Origin: a virus | Strand: one strand, 5' to 3' | DNA: 64,000 bases | Virus record (IMG/VR): IMGVR_UViG_3300046461_000454 | Location: 62,001 to 126,000 of that record | In this document: piece after piece, positions 40,712 to 50,009 of the stretch | Numbering within the stretch: the first letter of the stretch is position 1 | Layout: every line of letters starts with the position of its first letter | Made by a program: the position numbers and the translations under genes | Notes under the pieces: model-generated | The model's input: only the letters and a program-made list of their open reading frames with translations | The model's database searches: none | Told to the model about the DNA's origin: nothing

Positions 40712-43700
40712 TGCCGTTTGAGATCAGCGGCTACGTTGTCGAGGGGATGCGGGTAGGGCAGTCGAATGCCACGTTCACGCAGTCACCGGATAACCTCATC
40801 TCGAATCCGGGGGCGTTCGACGCGTTCTACCTGCCTGACGAGTCCGCGCCGCGTGCCGACTACATGGTGTTGGTGACTTCGGAAGGGCCGGCTCAAGCTG
40901 AGCCGCCGCTGCCGCCCGGCCCGTACCCCGGTCTGCTTGAGTCCGCTCGGTTTGGCTGGACGAAGAACGAGATTGTCGCGAGGTTCACGTACGACGCTCA
41001 AGCAGGGTCCTTCAAGCCGCTACGGGGGGCTGCGCCAGTCGACGTAGGCATCCTCACAGCTGAGGCGAACATGGACGCTACGCGCCTACGCGTGCGCCCG
41101 CCGGTGCAAGAAGACGAGGTGCCCGACGCCCCGTATCGCCTTTCGGTTGGCTCTGTGGGGAGCGGTGTCGAGTGGGATGTCGCGATCGTAGCTGACGACG
41201 CGGCGTTCGAGGTAACGCTGCCGCCGTCGGCGGGCACCGTCCAACTATCGATGGAGACGGGCAACATCAGGTGGGCTGATGCTGATCTCGCTCAGTACTC
41301 GGGGCAGCGCGTACGGTTTCAGCAGCAGCAGTTCTACGAGCTCAAGGACTCGACCGGGAAGTTGGGCACCGCACCCATTGCGCCGTCAGACCCTGTCTTG
41401 TTGCTCAACCCTTTGCCCGGCCCGAATCAGTACCCGCGGCTGCGTTTCGGGTACGGCCTCTATTTGACTACCGTCGAAAAGCCGAATGAGGGTGCCTTCA
41501 CGGCCCCACCTCTCGGGACGGTTCAATGGGCGCTAGACACGGGCCGACTTCTGTTCAACTCGACCGACGCCGCTAATCATGCGGGGGTGCCCGTCTACTA
41601 CGACGGGGTGCTGTTCAAGACCGAACAAGCGCTACCATCGCAAGCGCGTGGAACGGTCACCACTCCCGCCGGCACGATCACAGATCTGCCGCAACTCGGT
41701 GCCGCGCTGATCTTCTCGCTTCCTGGAGCGAGCCCCTACTATCGCTTCCCGAGTGTCATCTATCGGCTCGAGGCGGATTTCAATTCTGGCAAAAAGGGCG
41801 AGGTCCAGGTCGACCCAACGAACGGGAAATTTCGGTTCTCTGACTCAGACAAGACCGAGTTCGGCACGCAGAATGTGGTCCTCTACTTCGGCGATTTGCC
41901 CATCGAGCGCGGTATGTCCGTCCGGTTCCTTCGGAACCCTGTGAATCTCGCTGCGGCGCTGCCACTGAAGGATGTCACGGCGATCTACACCGTTAAGGCT
42001 GCGACATGGGCTGATCCGATCATTCAGTCCCCACAGGTCTCGCTACCGTCTCTGCCGATCGAAGGCTACCCGTTGAAAGTGCAGGTGCTACAGGGGCAGG
42101 GGTTTTATGTCAGCGACCCAGAGGACGGCTTCCCCAATCTCAATGTGTCTCCGCCGCCTGACCCCGGTCTTGGCTTCTACATCGACTACGATGCTGGGTT
42201 GCTGTTCTTTGCCGAGCGCAAAGAAAACCTGTTGGTTCCAATCCAGAGCCTCACGTCGGACGTGGTGTTGCCGGACCCTTTGCTGCTGTCGACCAATCTG
42301 AAGTTCGAGTTGGAGACCGGGCCTGGCACGGGTAACTACAATGAGCTGACAATCGGCGAGGACGTGATTGTGGATACGACGGCTGGCGTTGTGTCCTTCA
42401 CTTCAACGAACACGTTGGTCGTCGAGGGGACGGCCTCAGTGTCGGGCACCCGGCTCACGGATCCCAGTGCGCACTTTGAAACGGATGGCGTGCAGGCCGG
42501 ATACTTGGCGGTGCTGGCAAACGAGTCAGTGTATACGGTCGCGAAGCTGTCTGACCCAGTTCCAGCCGACCCGCCCAATCCTGCCATCACTCCGGAGACC
42601 TCGCTCGAGCTGGACCTTGCGGTTTCGCCGGCAATGCCGAGCGTCACGTACGCCATTTACGATAGCCGTGAAGTCCTTGCTGACCGCTACTTTGCCCCTG
42701 CCGTGCTGCTCGATCCTTCTACCAAGGTGGAGCGTATTCGCTCGTTGGGGGTCGCCTCGAATGACGTCCCGCGTTTGAACGTGCCGCCCGCTTACGTGGA
42801 AACCACGGGCTATCGGTTGGGTGCCTCTCAGAGCGATGGCTTCGCGACGGTTGTGCTGGTGCCCGACAACGCTGCATTCAGCGACCCTGCTTCGCTCCCA
42901 GCCGGCACCGTCGAGCTCAGTGAGGAGAGCGGCGAAGCGAATTTCGCGTCTGCTGACCTTGGCAAATCGATCTACTGGGTGATCGAGCAGATCCCCGGCA
43001 AAGACTACGAGCTACAGCCCGAGCTCGGACTCGTGCATTTCCGGGATCGCATGCTGCAGCGGGAGGAAGCGCGGATCACCTATACGGTTGCGACCCCGTC
43101 TACGATTCCGCAAACGCTCCCCGGGCCGCCCATCACTGAGTACGCAACGTTTCTGATCCGCAAGGAGATCGTCGAGCCGCACCCGGAGCCGACTTCCGTC
43201 CTGAGCTTCAACAAGGCGGGATTGCCTGTGACGATGAATCCGCCGCCTGCAGTGTTTCGCGGCGGTCGCCCGCAGGCGCTGGGCGTTCAATGCGTGGTTG
43301 ACCCTGTAAGCTCTCAGATCACGTTTCTTGTGGACAAGCAGATCACGGATGCACTCCCGCACGGTCCCACGATTGCACCGGATGAGCGCGTCTATATCGA
43401 CTACTACGTGACAAAGGCCGTTGGCGGCGAGAAGACGTTCACTGTTTTGCAGCCTCCGATCCTGACGTCGGTAGTCACGATCAACGAGATAGACGGAGAC
43501 GGCGAGCCGAACAACAGTTTCGTGGTTCACGGGGATCACGAAGAAACGTTCCCGCCTGGGCACTTGATGCGCATCGAGAATGAGCAGGTCTACCAGATCG
43601 GTGATTCTAACTATGACGACGTGAAGCAGGAGACCACGGTTGTTCTCGCTGGCAATCAGGTGTTTCAGAGCCCGTTCACCGATCCACGGATCTTTGTGTC

Positions 43701-46700
43701 GTCTGGCCCAACGCCGATCAGCGCGACGACTTTCGTACCTGGCTACTTCGCATCGGGGGCGGAGATCTTCGAGGCCATTGCTCGCGGCAGCAACACGTTT
43801 GTGCTCGCCGGGGACCAGTCGTTGCTTTACCGCCCTGGCACCGTGGTGCTGTTCACGAATGATGCTGCGACCTTCACTGATTTCCTCCAGGTGACCGGCT
43901 CTGCCTACGAGGCCAACACGGGCCGCACCGTGGTCATGCTGTCTGCCAACACGATCCGGCAGTATGTTTACGGACCTCAGTTGCTGCTGCGTTCCGTGCG
44001 CCCGGTGTTCGAGGCGCTAGTTACCGAGCTGCAGACGAGCCGCGTGCCGAAGCTGACTGAGCCTTACGTGGTGTATCGCCGCGTCTCGGGAGAGCCCGGT
44101 CAGGTCCTCGACTCTCCCGTGGACTACACAATCAACGGGTCGGGTCATATCGTCTTCGCTGAACCCCTCGGGCTTGGTGAAGAGTTCGGGATCATCTACA
44201 CGGGCCTGACTACGGTGGACCCCGGGAGCGGCAACCCGCCGCAACACCTGAAAGCCTCGTACACGTGTCAAATCGCGCCCTCAGCGACCAACGGCTTGCT
44301 TGGTCAGATCCTGCTGGCTGACTACTCCTTGAGCTCGCCCGATACGTTTTACTACCGCGTCGAGACCATGACGCAGTTTCGCGCGGAGTTCGCGCTCGAG
44401 ATTGCCACACAGGCGAGTAGTGGGAGCTCGGGACCGCAGACCTCCAACTCGAGTCAGCCGAAGCTGTGGGAGCAAGGCCGCAAGTCGCTGTACTTCGATG
44501 AACGGCATCTCTTCAATCAGGACGTCATCGCCCGGGGCACGCTGCTCTTTTACAACGACATGGTGACGCTGCTGGAGGCGTACAAGACAGGGCTCGATGG
44601 CTCTGTCGTAGGAAACAACGACGGCTCGTTTTTGTTCGACGGAACGACGGGTCACGTTGTGACGCCTTCGGAGCCAGTGACGAACCAGATCGACGATGCG
44701 ATCAAGGTGTCGCCCGCGCCATATGAGGTGACATATCCGCCGTTTGCCGTGACTTCAATCGGCACCTTTCGCAAGTACTACACGCCTGGCAATCTGAGCC
44801 GATTCTTCCCGACGCAGCGGAACTTCTTCGGGGTGCCCGCGATCGACCCTGTGGTTACGCCAGATCCAGGAGCTGAGGTTCTCGATACGGGCGCTGAGAA
44901 CATCACGACCGTCTCTGGCCTTCACACTCGGCTGGCGTGGGCTGTGGTGACCAAGAAAGCGTTCGCCGGTGAAACGACCCTGGCGGTCGACAACGCCAAT
45001 GGGTCCGCGGATTACGTGCACCCTCAGTTTCTCCCGGGCATGCTGTGCCTAATCCAACAACCGAATGGGACGCTCGTTGGGGCACCGCTTACGATCGCCG
45101 GGAGCGGCGTTACCGCCACTTCGTTGACCTTCACGACGCCGTTGACGGTGACGGTCATCAAGGGGTGCACTGTCTACCGATCCCCGGCAGACACCTCGCA
45201 GACTGGCGTCAACAAGCTGGTCAACCACGTGCTCAACAGGGACTATTCCTTCACGGGCGAGACGGGTCAGATCACCTATGTGGCTTCAGCCGCTGGGAAC
45301 AGCCCGCTTCTGTCCGGTGAGGCGGTCTCTGGGCTGGTCTCGTTCCCCAACCAGGAAACGGCGCCCGCTAGGATCCCTGCTCTCTATGGCGGCATCGAGG
45401 ATGATGACGGTGATTTGAGCTTTCCGATTCAGACCCCGGACCAGAACAGCGAGCTCAAGGGGTACCTCGATACAGAGGTCGCGATGATCAACGGGATACT
45501 GTCCCTCACGACAGAATCCAATGGCATCTCACCGCCGGTCCTTGTGACCATGATCGAGACCTTCGCCGGCTCTCACTCCAGCACAAGGATCGAGTTCACC
45601 ACTAGCGCAATCGTGCCGTCGATCCAGGTCTTCGATATAGTACGAATCACCTCGGGTGCGAATTCTCTCGACCCCGAAGCTCGACTTTTTCGGCGCATCA
45701 TATCGGTTGACGGGACGGGACTCAACATCTCCGGCGTCAACCCGTGGCTGTACCAGGTCGGCTTCGTCAACATTGAGATAGCCACGGCTACCGCGAAGTC
45801 TGGCCCCAGTAATCAGGGGTATTTCCCGACCACCACGCGCCTCTCTGACCTCACCGCGAATTTCACAGCCAACGTCCAAGTGGGCGAGACTGTCGTGATT
45901 ACCTCGGGTCTCAATCAGGGGTTGCGTAGACAGGTCAAGACAATACTCAATAGTCAGCTGTTAGAGCTGGATAAACCGGTCACATCGGTCATTGTCGCTC
46001 CAGCGGCTGCTTCCAGCTACCGCGTGGTCGCCTCTTTGTCGTCATACGGAAACTACTACACACCTCCCTATCTCACGGACATGAAGACCACGTTGACGGA
46101 CGCCGTGGCCGCGGAAATTCCGTTGTACGTCAACGAGAAGGCGGCTCTGTTGGAGGTCCTCGATATGGCCTTCACTGATTTTCTGCTTCCATCCCCCCGC
46201 GCCGCCACGGTCGCAGTGAACACGTTGACTGATGGCGCAGCTACCTTCGAGCACTCCAAGGTCACCACTCAGCACGTGATCTACATCGAGTCCGGGGCCA
46301 ACGCGCAGGTCTACCAGATCAAGAAAGTGCTGGATGAAACCCACCTGGAGACTGTGGAGCCGTTCACCTCGCCTGGGCCTGTGACTTATCGATTGGTCTC
46401 TACGTTCGGGATCTCGGGTGAGTCGGCGCGGACTATCTACACGCTGTACAAGGCTATAGAGGTCCGACGCACGGAGGCCCAAACGTTCTACAACACGCTG
46501 GTCGCGACTATCGCGATAGCGGGGGATACGACCAACTCTTACGCGACTAGCCTTCGAGATGCCACTCTGAGCGCCCGGTTGATTCGGGTCAACTCTCGGC
46601 TCGCTGAGATCCCCGCCGCCGTAACAGCGATCGAGGACATTCTGGTCAACGTCGATCAGCTCTACGACAAGCGATACGTGTGGGTCGACGCTCGGATCAA

Positions 46701-46812
46701 TCTCGAAGACGGGCTATTGGTCCGGCAAGACACGGCGATCAAAAACCGGATCAAGGCGCAAGCAGAGATACTGAAGCAGTTGACCAAGCTACTGGCAGTG
46801 GAGGGCACATGA
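40711..46812 (+). CDS. giant modular tail/baseplate protein (2033 aa)
   Basis: A 2033-aa protein, the largest in the window, right after the spike group. Residues 1-1200 contain many repeated strand-rich units of the type 'VPDAPYRLSVGSVGSGVEWDV..DDAAFEVTLPPSAGTVQLSMETGNIRWADADLAQY', seen again near 'LPAGTVELSEESGEANFASADLGKSIYWV' and 'KGEVQVDPTNGKFRFSDSDK'. Later sections include an 'SGxNxGxxRQV' module (about 1710-1770 and 1840-1900) shared with the 1697-aa protein. The last 150 residues are helical (YTLYKAIEVRRTEAQTFYNTL). A tail fibre, collar or baseplate outer protein is likely. It starts with a 1-nt overlap and ends in an ATGA overlap with the next gene. Confidence 0.75.
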   Translation: MPFEISGYVVEGMRVGQSNATFTQSPDNLISNPGAFDAFYLPDESAPRADYMVLVTSEGPAQAEPPLPPGPYPGLLESARFGWTKNEIVARFTYDAQAGSFKPLRGAAPVDVGILTAEANMDATRLRVRPPVQEDEVPDAPYRLSVGSVGSGVEWDVAIVADDAAFEVTLPPSAGTVQLSMETGNIRWADADLAQYSGQRVRFQQQQFYELKDSTGKLGTAPIAPSDPVLLLNPLPGPNQYPRLRFGYGLYLTTVEKPNEGAFTAPPLGTVQWALDTGRLLFNSTDAANHAGVPVYYDGVLFKTEQALPSQARGTVTTPAGTITDLPQLGAALIFSLPGASPYYRFPSVIYRLEADFNSGKKGEVQVDPTNGKFRFSDSDKTEFGTQNVVLYFGDLPIERGMSVRFLRNPVNLAAALPLKDVTAIYTVKAATWADPIIQSPQVSLPSLPIEGYPLKVQVLQGQGFYVSDPEDGFPNLNVSPPPDPGLGFYIDYDAGLLFFAERKENLLVPIQSLTSDVVLPDPLLLSTNLKFELETGPGTGNYNELTIGEDVIVDTTAGVVSFTSTNTLVVEGTASVSGTRLTDPSAHFETDGVQAGYLAVLANESVYTVAKLSDPVPADPPNPAITPETSLELDLAVSPAMPSVTYAIYDSREVLADRYFAPAVLLDPSTKVERIRSLGVASNDVPRLNVPPAYVETTGYRLGASQSDGFATVVLVPDNAAFSDPASLPAGTVELSEESGEANFASADLGKSIYWVIEQIPGKDYELQPELGLVHFRDRMLQREEARITYTVATPSTIPQTLPGPPITEYATFLIRKEIVEPHPEPTSVLSFNKAGLPVTMNPPPAVFRGGRPQALGVQCVVDPVSSQITFLVDKQITDALPHGPTIAPDERVYIDYYVTKAVGGEKTFTVLQPPILTSVVTINEIDGDGEPNNSFVVHGDHEETFPPGHLMRIENEQVYQIGDSNYDDVKQETTVVLAGNQVFQSPFTDPRIFVSSGPTPISATTFVPGYFASGAEIFEAIARGSNTFVLAGDQSLLYRPGTVVLFTNDAATFTDFLQVTGSAYEANTGRTVVMLSANTIRQYVYGPQLLLRSVRPVFEALVTELQTSRVPKLTEPYVVYRRVSGEPGQVLDSPVDYTINGSGHIVFAEPLGLGEEFGIIYTGLTTVDPGSGNPPQHLKASYTCQIAPSATNGLLGQILLADYSLSSPDTFYYRVETMTQFRAEFALEIATQASSGSSGPQTSNSSQPKLWEQGRKSLYFDERHLFNQDVIARGTLLFYNDMVTLLEAYKTGLDGSVVGNNDGSFLFDGTTGHVVTPSEPVTNQIDDAIKVSPAPYEVTYPPFAVTSIGTFRKYYTPGNLSRFFPTQRNFFGVPAIDPVVTPDPGAEVLDTGAENITTVSGLHTRLAWAVVTKKAFAGETTLAVDNANGSADYVHPQFLPGMLCLIQQPNGTLVGAPLTIAGSGVTATSLTFTTPLTVTVIKGCTVYRSPADTSQTGVNKLVNHVLNRDYSFTGETGQITYVASAAGNSPLLSGEAVSGLVSFPNQETAPARIPALYGGIEDDDGDLSFPIQTPDQNSELKGYLDTEVAMINGILSLTTESNGISPPVLVTMIETFAGSHSSTRIEFTTSAIVPSIQVFDIVRITSGANSLDPEARLFRRIISVDGTGLNISGVNPWLYQVGFVNIEIATATAKSGPSNQGYFPTTTRLSDLTANFTANVQVGETVVITSGLNQGLRRQVKTILNSQLLELDKPVTSVIVAPAAASSYRVVASLSSYGNYYTPPYLTDMKTTLTDAVAAEIPLYVNEKAALLEVLDMAFTDFLLPSPRAATVAVNTLTDGAATFEHSKVTTQHVIYIESGANAQVYQIKKVLDETHLETVEPFTSPGPVTYRLVSTFGISGESARTIYTLYKAIEVRRTEAQTFYNTLVATIAIAGDTTNSYATSLRDATLSARLIRVNSRLAEIPAAVTAIEDILVNVDQLYDKRYVWVDARINLEDGLLVRQDTAIKNRIKAQAEILKQLTKLLAVEGT

Positions 46813-46991
46813 GTGATGAACAAGAGAAGAAAGAGCCGCCCGACGTGGAGCCGCCCAAGTGGCAGAAGCGTCAGTTCGCTATCAACGAGCGGGTGAAAGA
46901 AATCTGCCTGCTGGGGATCAAGGCGACCGAGCTCGAGATCAAGGGGCTGATGCGCAAGCTTGAGAAGCTCCAATACGGTGGGCAAGGATAG
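46809..46991 (+). CDS. small charged helical protein
   Basis: A 60-aa protein: an acidic, Pro-rich N-terminus (SDEQEKKEPPDVEPP) and a helix (RQFAINERVKEICLLGIKATE) continuing to a basic end. The ATG overlaps the previous stop by 4 nt (ATGA) and the TAG ends 7 nt before the next GTG. A small linker or chaperone for its giant neighbours is plausible; nothing proves it. Confidence 0.55.
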   Translation: MSDEQEKKEPPDVEPPKWQKRQFAINERVKEICLLGIKATELEIKGLMRKLEKLQYGGQG

Positions 46992-46998
46992 GTAGAGG

Positions 46999-49185
46999 GT
47001 GGCTGCAAATCCAAATTGGGAGTCGTTGGCGATTGAGATCCCGGGCAAGGACCTCTTGGAGGGGGCCAGAGCGGCGATGGAAGCGCTCGTGGTCTATCTG
47101 GAGGTGGTGAAGGCCATACTCGAATCTGTCAAAGTATTTCTTGTAGACTTCGGCAACCCAATCAAGGCGCTGGTCGAGGCCGTCTTGAAGCTTGTGTTAG
47201 ACCTGTTTGAGACCATGAAGCGGACCGGGATGTACGGGTGGTTCGACTTCCCCAATCCGCAGACCGACCCCAACTTCAAGCACGCCAGCGGCGGTTACCG
47301 CTCGTTTATAAGCCGATTCAAGGCCGGGCTCTACGACGCGCGAGATCCGAATCGCCCGCAGCCTGTCGCTGGCACGACCAAGGGCGGGTTCGTGCTCATC
47401 GTCGCGGATACCGGGGACCCGTTGTCCCTCATGCGGTATTGCGAGGTGCTGGCGAAATTCTTTGGCAAGGAGTTCGTGACTCCTGAATACCAAGCGCCGG
47501 CCAACTTCAAGGTGTTGCCGGTCGGGGCCAACGGTGACCGCATCCTGTCAATCACCAAGGTCTACCAACAGCAGCCGACGCAAATTGCGGTTGAGTGGTC
47601 GTTGCCCCCGGTCAGCACGCCGGGGGACCCCGGTTTCTCGGACCTCATTGAGGGGGCCTCGGTAAACTTTGTGCCGCCAAAGTTCCTCATCGAGAAAAGT
47701 GTGACCAACCCCGCGGTCGGTGAGGTCTCGATTGCGGATTTGAATGACCGGAGTGCCGCTGGCCCGGTCATGATGAGCCAAGTGACACAGTTTCGCGCCC
47801 GCGGTTCAGGGGAGTACCTCATACGCCGCATCCGGCTCATGGACCAGTACGGCAACCCGTTCCTTAAGTTCCAGTACTACATCGTGATTGATGCCGCTGA
47901 GGAAACCTCAACATTTCTGATCGGGCAGCTTGGAACGTTTCGCTACATTGATTCGGACGTCGTACCGAACAAGACATACTACTATCGGGTCAGGGCGTTC
48001 AGTGGGTCTTTGGCTGTGCAGCGCGAACCCCAGATTCTTACGTTTGACCCGCCTAAGCTCAATGCGATTGATGGGAATCCATACCTTGAGTGGCCCGCTG
48101 AGGATGAGAACGATAAGCCGGTGATGGGCCGAGCATCCCCTATTGCACCGATCATGATCCCGACCTATCCGGAGAAGTTCGACGTCATTGAAACGTTGAA
48201 GCGGTTGTTTCAGACCGCATTTTCATTCAACTTCCATATGCCGCTGCCGGCGGGGCAGAAGATTGATGACAACGGCGCGGCTGTCCCCCCGACGCCTGAC
48301 ACCTCGATCGGGAAGGGCTCGCTCCAGAATCTGGCGGGGCCACTGACTGCGTTCGAGGCCATCCCCTTGGTTGGCCAGTACGCCGGCAGCCCCCTCTCCG
48401 TCACAACGGCGTTTCAGCCGAGCCCGGCTACGGGTCTGGTGCCCGAGTTCCCCTGGAATGACTCTCGGGTGGTTCGGAACGCGGCCAGGCTCGCGAATAT
48501 TGTGGGGAGCGCGATGCTCCAGGCCAACGCGGCTGTGTCCTTCAAGGCACTCATGGAGGGCACCTTTCCCAGGGGTCAGCCTGACATTGACCGCCTCAAC
48601 GCTACTAACCTCGCCGAGCTGGTTTTCGAGATCACGAAGGTGCAGGACCCGCAAGCTGCTGGGCAAGATATTGTGGCGGCTGGGGTCCTCTACAGCAAGG
48701 TGTTTGAGGATGCCACGGTTCGCTTGAACATAGTGGTTGCGGTGGACCACTGCAAGGCCTTCACGCTCGTCGGAGCCCCTCCGGATTGGGTTCAGCTGAG
48801 CCTGCTGCGAGATATCGCGCCGTGGTCCGGCCAGATAATCTACGAGCTCTTGGCCAAGATGCAGGCCTTGACGGACGCCTACTCCGGGGTGATGGCCGAG
48901 CTCCGCGCGTTCATTGACCTGATTGTGGCAAAGATCGACACGCTCGAAAGGTTCCTGAAGCACCTGACTGGGATCCTTGACTTCGTCGAAAGTCTGAATC
49001 TTGGCTTCTACATTCTCAACGTGCCAGTCACGGACGGTGGGGTGGGTGAGTGGATATCGTTGATTGACAACGCTGGCGGCACGCCGCCGCCGAGCGGGCC
49101 GACGGGCTACACGGCAGGCGCTGCTATGGCGTATGTGGCAGCGGACGTTACGCCGTACGTCACGGCGCTAGATCTGATCTTCTAA
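46999..49185 (+). CDS. baseplate/tail protein with FnIII-like domains
   Basis: A 728-aa protein. Residues 1-75 are an amphipathic helix bundle (MEALVVYLEVVKAILESVKVFL). Residues 170-345 hold fibronectin III-like modules: 'ILSITKVYQQQPTQIAVEWSLPP' and 'FRYIDSDVVPNKTYYYRVRAFSG' (the classic D..V.PNTTYYYRV strand). Residues 480-640 are strand-rich, and the C-terminus is helical (IDLIVAKIDTLERFLKHLTGIL). It begins with GTG 46999 after AAGGA. A baseplate periphery protein is inferred from context; no exact family name is offered. Confidence 0.68.
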   Translation: MAANPNWESLAIEIPGKDLLEGARAAMEALVVYLEVVKAILESVKVFLVDFGNPIKALVEAVLKLVLDLFETMKRTGMYGWFDFPNPQTDPNFKHASGGYRSFISRFKAGLYDARDPNRPQPVAGTTKGGFVLIVADTGDPLSLMRYCEVLAKFFGKEFVTPEYQAPANFKVLPVGANGDRILSITKVYQQQPTQIAVEWSLPPVSTPGDPGFSDLIEGASVNFVPPKFLIEKSVTNPAVGEVSIADLNDRSAAGPVMMSQVTQFRARGSGEYLIRRIRLMDQYGNPFLKFQYYIVIDAAEETSTFLIGQLGTFRYIDSDVVPNKTYYYRVRAFSGSLAVQREPQILTFDPPKLNAIDGNPYLEWPAEDENDKPVMGRASPIAPIMIPTYPEKFDVIETLKRLFQTAFSFNFHMPLPAGQKIDDNGAAVPPTPDTSIGKGSLQNLAGPLTAFEAIPLVGQYAGSPLSVTTAFQPSPATGLVPEFPWNDSRVVRNAARLANIVGSAMLQANAAVSFKALMEGTFPRGQPDIDRLNATNLAELVFEITKVQDPQAAGQDIVAAGVLYSKVFEDATVRLNIVVAVDHCKAFTLVGAPPDWVQLSLLRDIAPWSGQIIYELLAKMQALTDAYSGVMAELRAFIDLIVAKIDTLERFLKHLTGILDFVESLNLGFYILNVPVTDGGVGEWISLIDNAGGTPPPSGPTGYTAGAAMAYVAADVTPYVTALDLIF

Positions 49186-49257
49186 GATCCTAATCGTTCG
49201 ATGCTCCGCCTCCTATAGGCCCGCGGGTCTAGATGTGAAGGGCAAGGTGGAGGCATT
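49186..49257 (+). promoter_or_regulatory. intergenic leader with possible RBS-pairing
   Basis: 72 nt. The ribosome binding site GGAGG (49249-49253) of the next gene can pair with an upstream CCTCC (49209-49213; 6 bp as GCCTCC/GGAGGC over a 35-nt loop). A TCTAGATGTGA string at 49229-49239 repeats one before the sheath gene. No promoter boxes were found. The evidence for regulation is weak. Confidence 0.35.
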
Positions 49258-49992
49258 ATGGCGTTTGAGTGGGGCGGGACATTCACCCGGAGTCAATTTG
49301 AAAGTTTCCGGTCCTATGTCTCGGAGCAGTTTCACCTCATCGATGCCCGCATAAAGCATCTGAAAGCAGAGCGGGCGCGGATTGGCGACCTGGCATTTGC
49401 TTTTGATGCTGCCGGTCTGCCGCTCCAGGTCGACAACGACCCACCGACAACCTATGTCGGGAAGCTTTTTGGCGCCTACGAGGCTCTGGGGGGCAATGCT
49501 CAGTTTGACCTGCAGTTCCGGTCCGGTTCGCAGCCAGTTTTTCGAATAGCTGGAGATGCGAGCCGCGCTGCGCAACTCCTGAGCAACGGGGAAGCCATTC
49601 GGGACCACGGCTTGGGCGATGCCGAGTCGGCCGTTACTGTCCAGGCTCTCCGGGGATGGGTCTCTGCGGACTTGGCGCGGCGTCGCGACTACCTGGAGAG
49701 GAAGATCCGCCACGCGCTCGACTATTCCGAGCAGCTCGGGACGGAGATCAACGAGCTCCAGCTGCTCAAGGGCGCCCCGGAGCAAGAGGGGTCGCTGGCT
49801 TACTACATGGCCATCATCGATTCGTTGGCCGTAAACCGAAATTACATGGCCATCACCGACGACACGGCCAGTCCGGATCCCCACGGCAAGTTTGCGAAGG
49901 CTCCTGTCGCGGCCTTTATGCCGGGGCCGAAGGGGGCTACCGCGGTCGCATACCAGAGGACTCTTGATGGTCTTGTGAAACCTACTCAGTGA
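49258..49992 (+). CDS. tail protein with coiled-coil stalk
   Basis: A 244-aa protein. Residues 10-45 are a coil (SQFESFRSYVSEQFHLIDAR), residues 60-110 a strand-rich part ('AFDLQFRSG..PVFRIAGD'-like) and residues 125-185 a second coil (WVSADLARRRDYLERKIRHALDYSEQLG). The C-terminus is Pro/Gly/Ala-rich. Family unknown; coil plus small domain fits a trimeric or adaptor protein of the baseplate. The ribosome binding site GGAGG precedes the ATG, which is 4 codons before the WGG motif. Confidence 0.65.
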   Translation: MAFEWGGTFTRSQFESFRSYVSEQFHLIDARIKHLKAERARIGDLAFAFDAAGLPLQVDNDPPTTYVGKLFGAYEALGGNAQFDLQFRSGSQPVFRIAGDASRAAQLLSNGEAIRDHGLGDAESAVTVQALRGWVSADLARRRDYLERKIRHALDYSEQLGTEINELQLLKGAPEQEGSLAYYMAIIDSLAVNRNYMAITDDTASPDPHGKFAKAPVAAFMPGPKGATAVAYQRTLDGLVKPTQ

Positions 49993-50009
49993 AGCAGAGA
50001 AAGATTTAG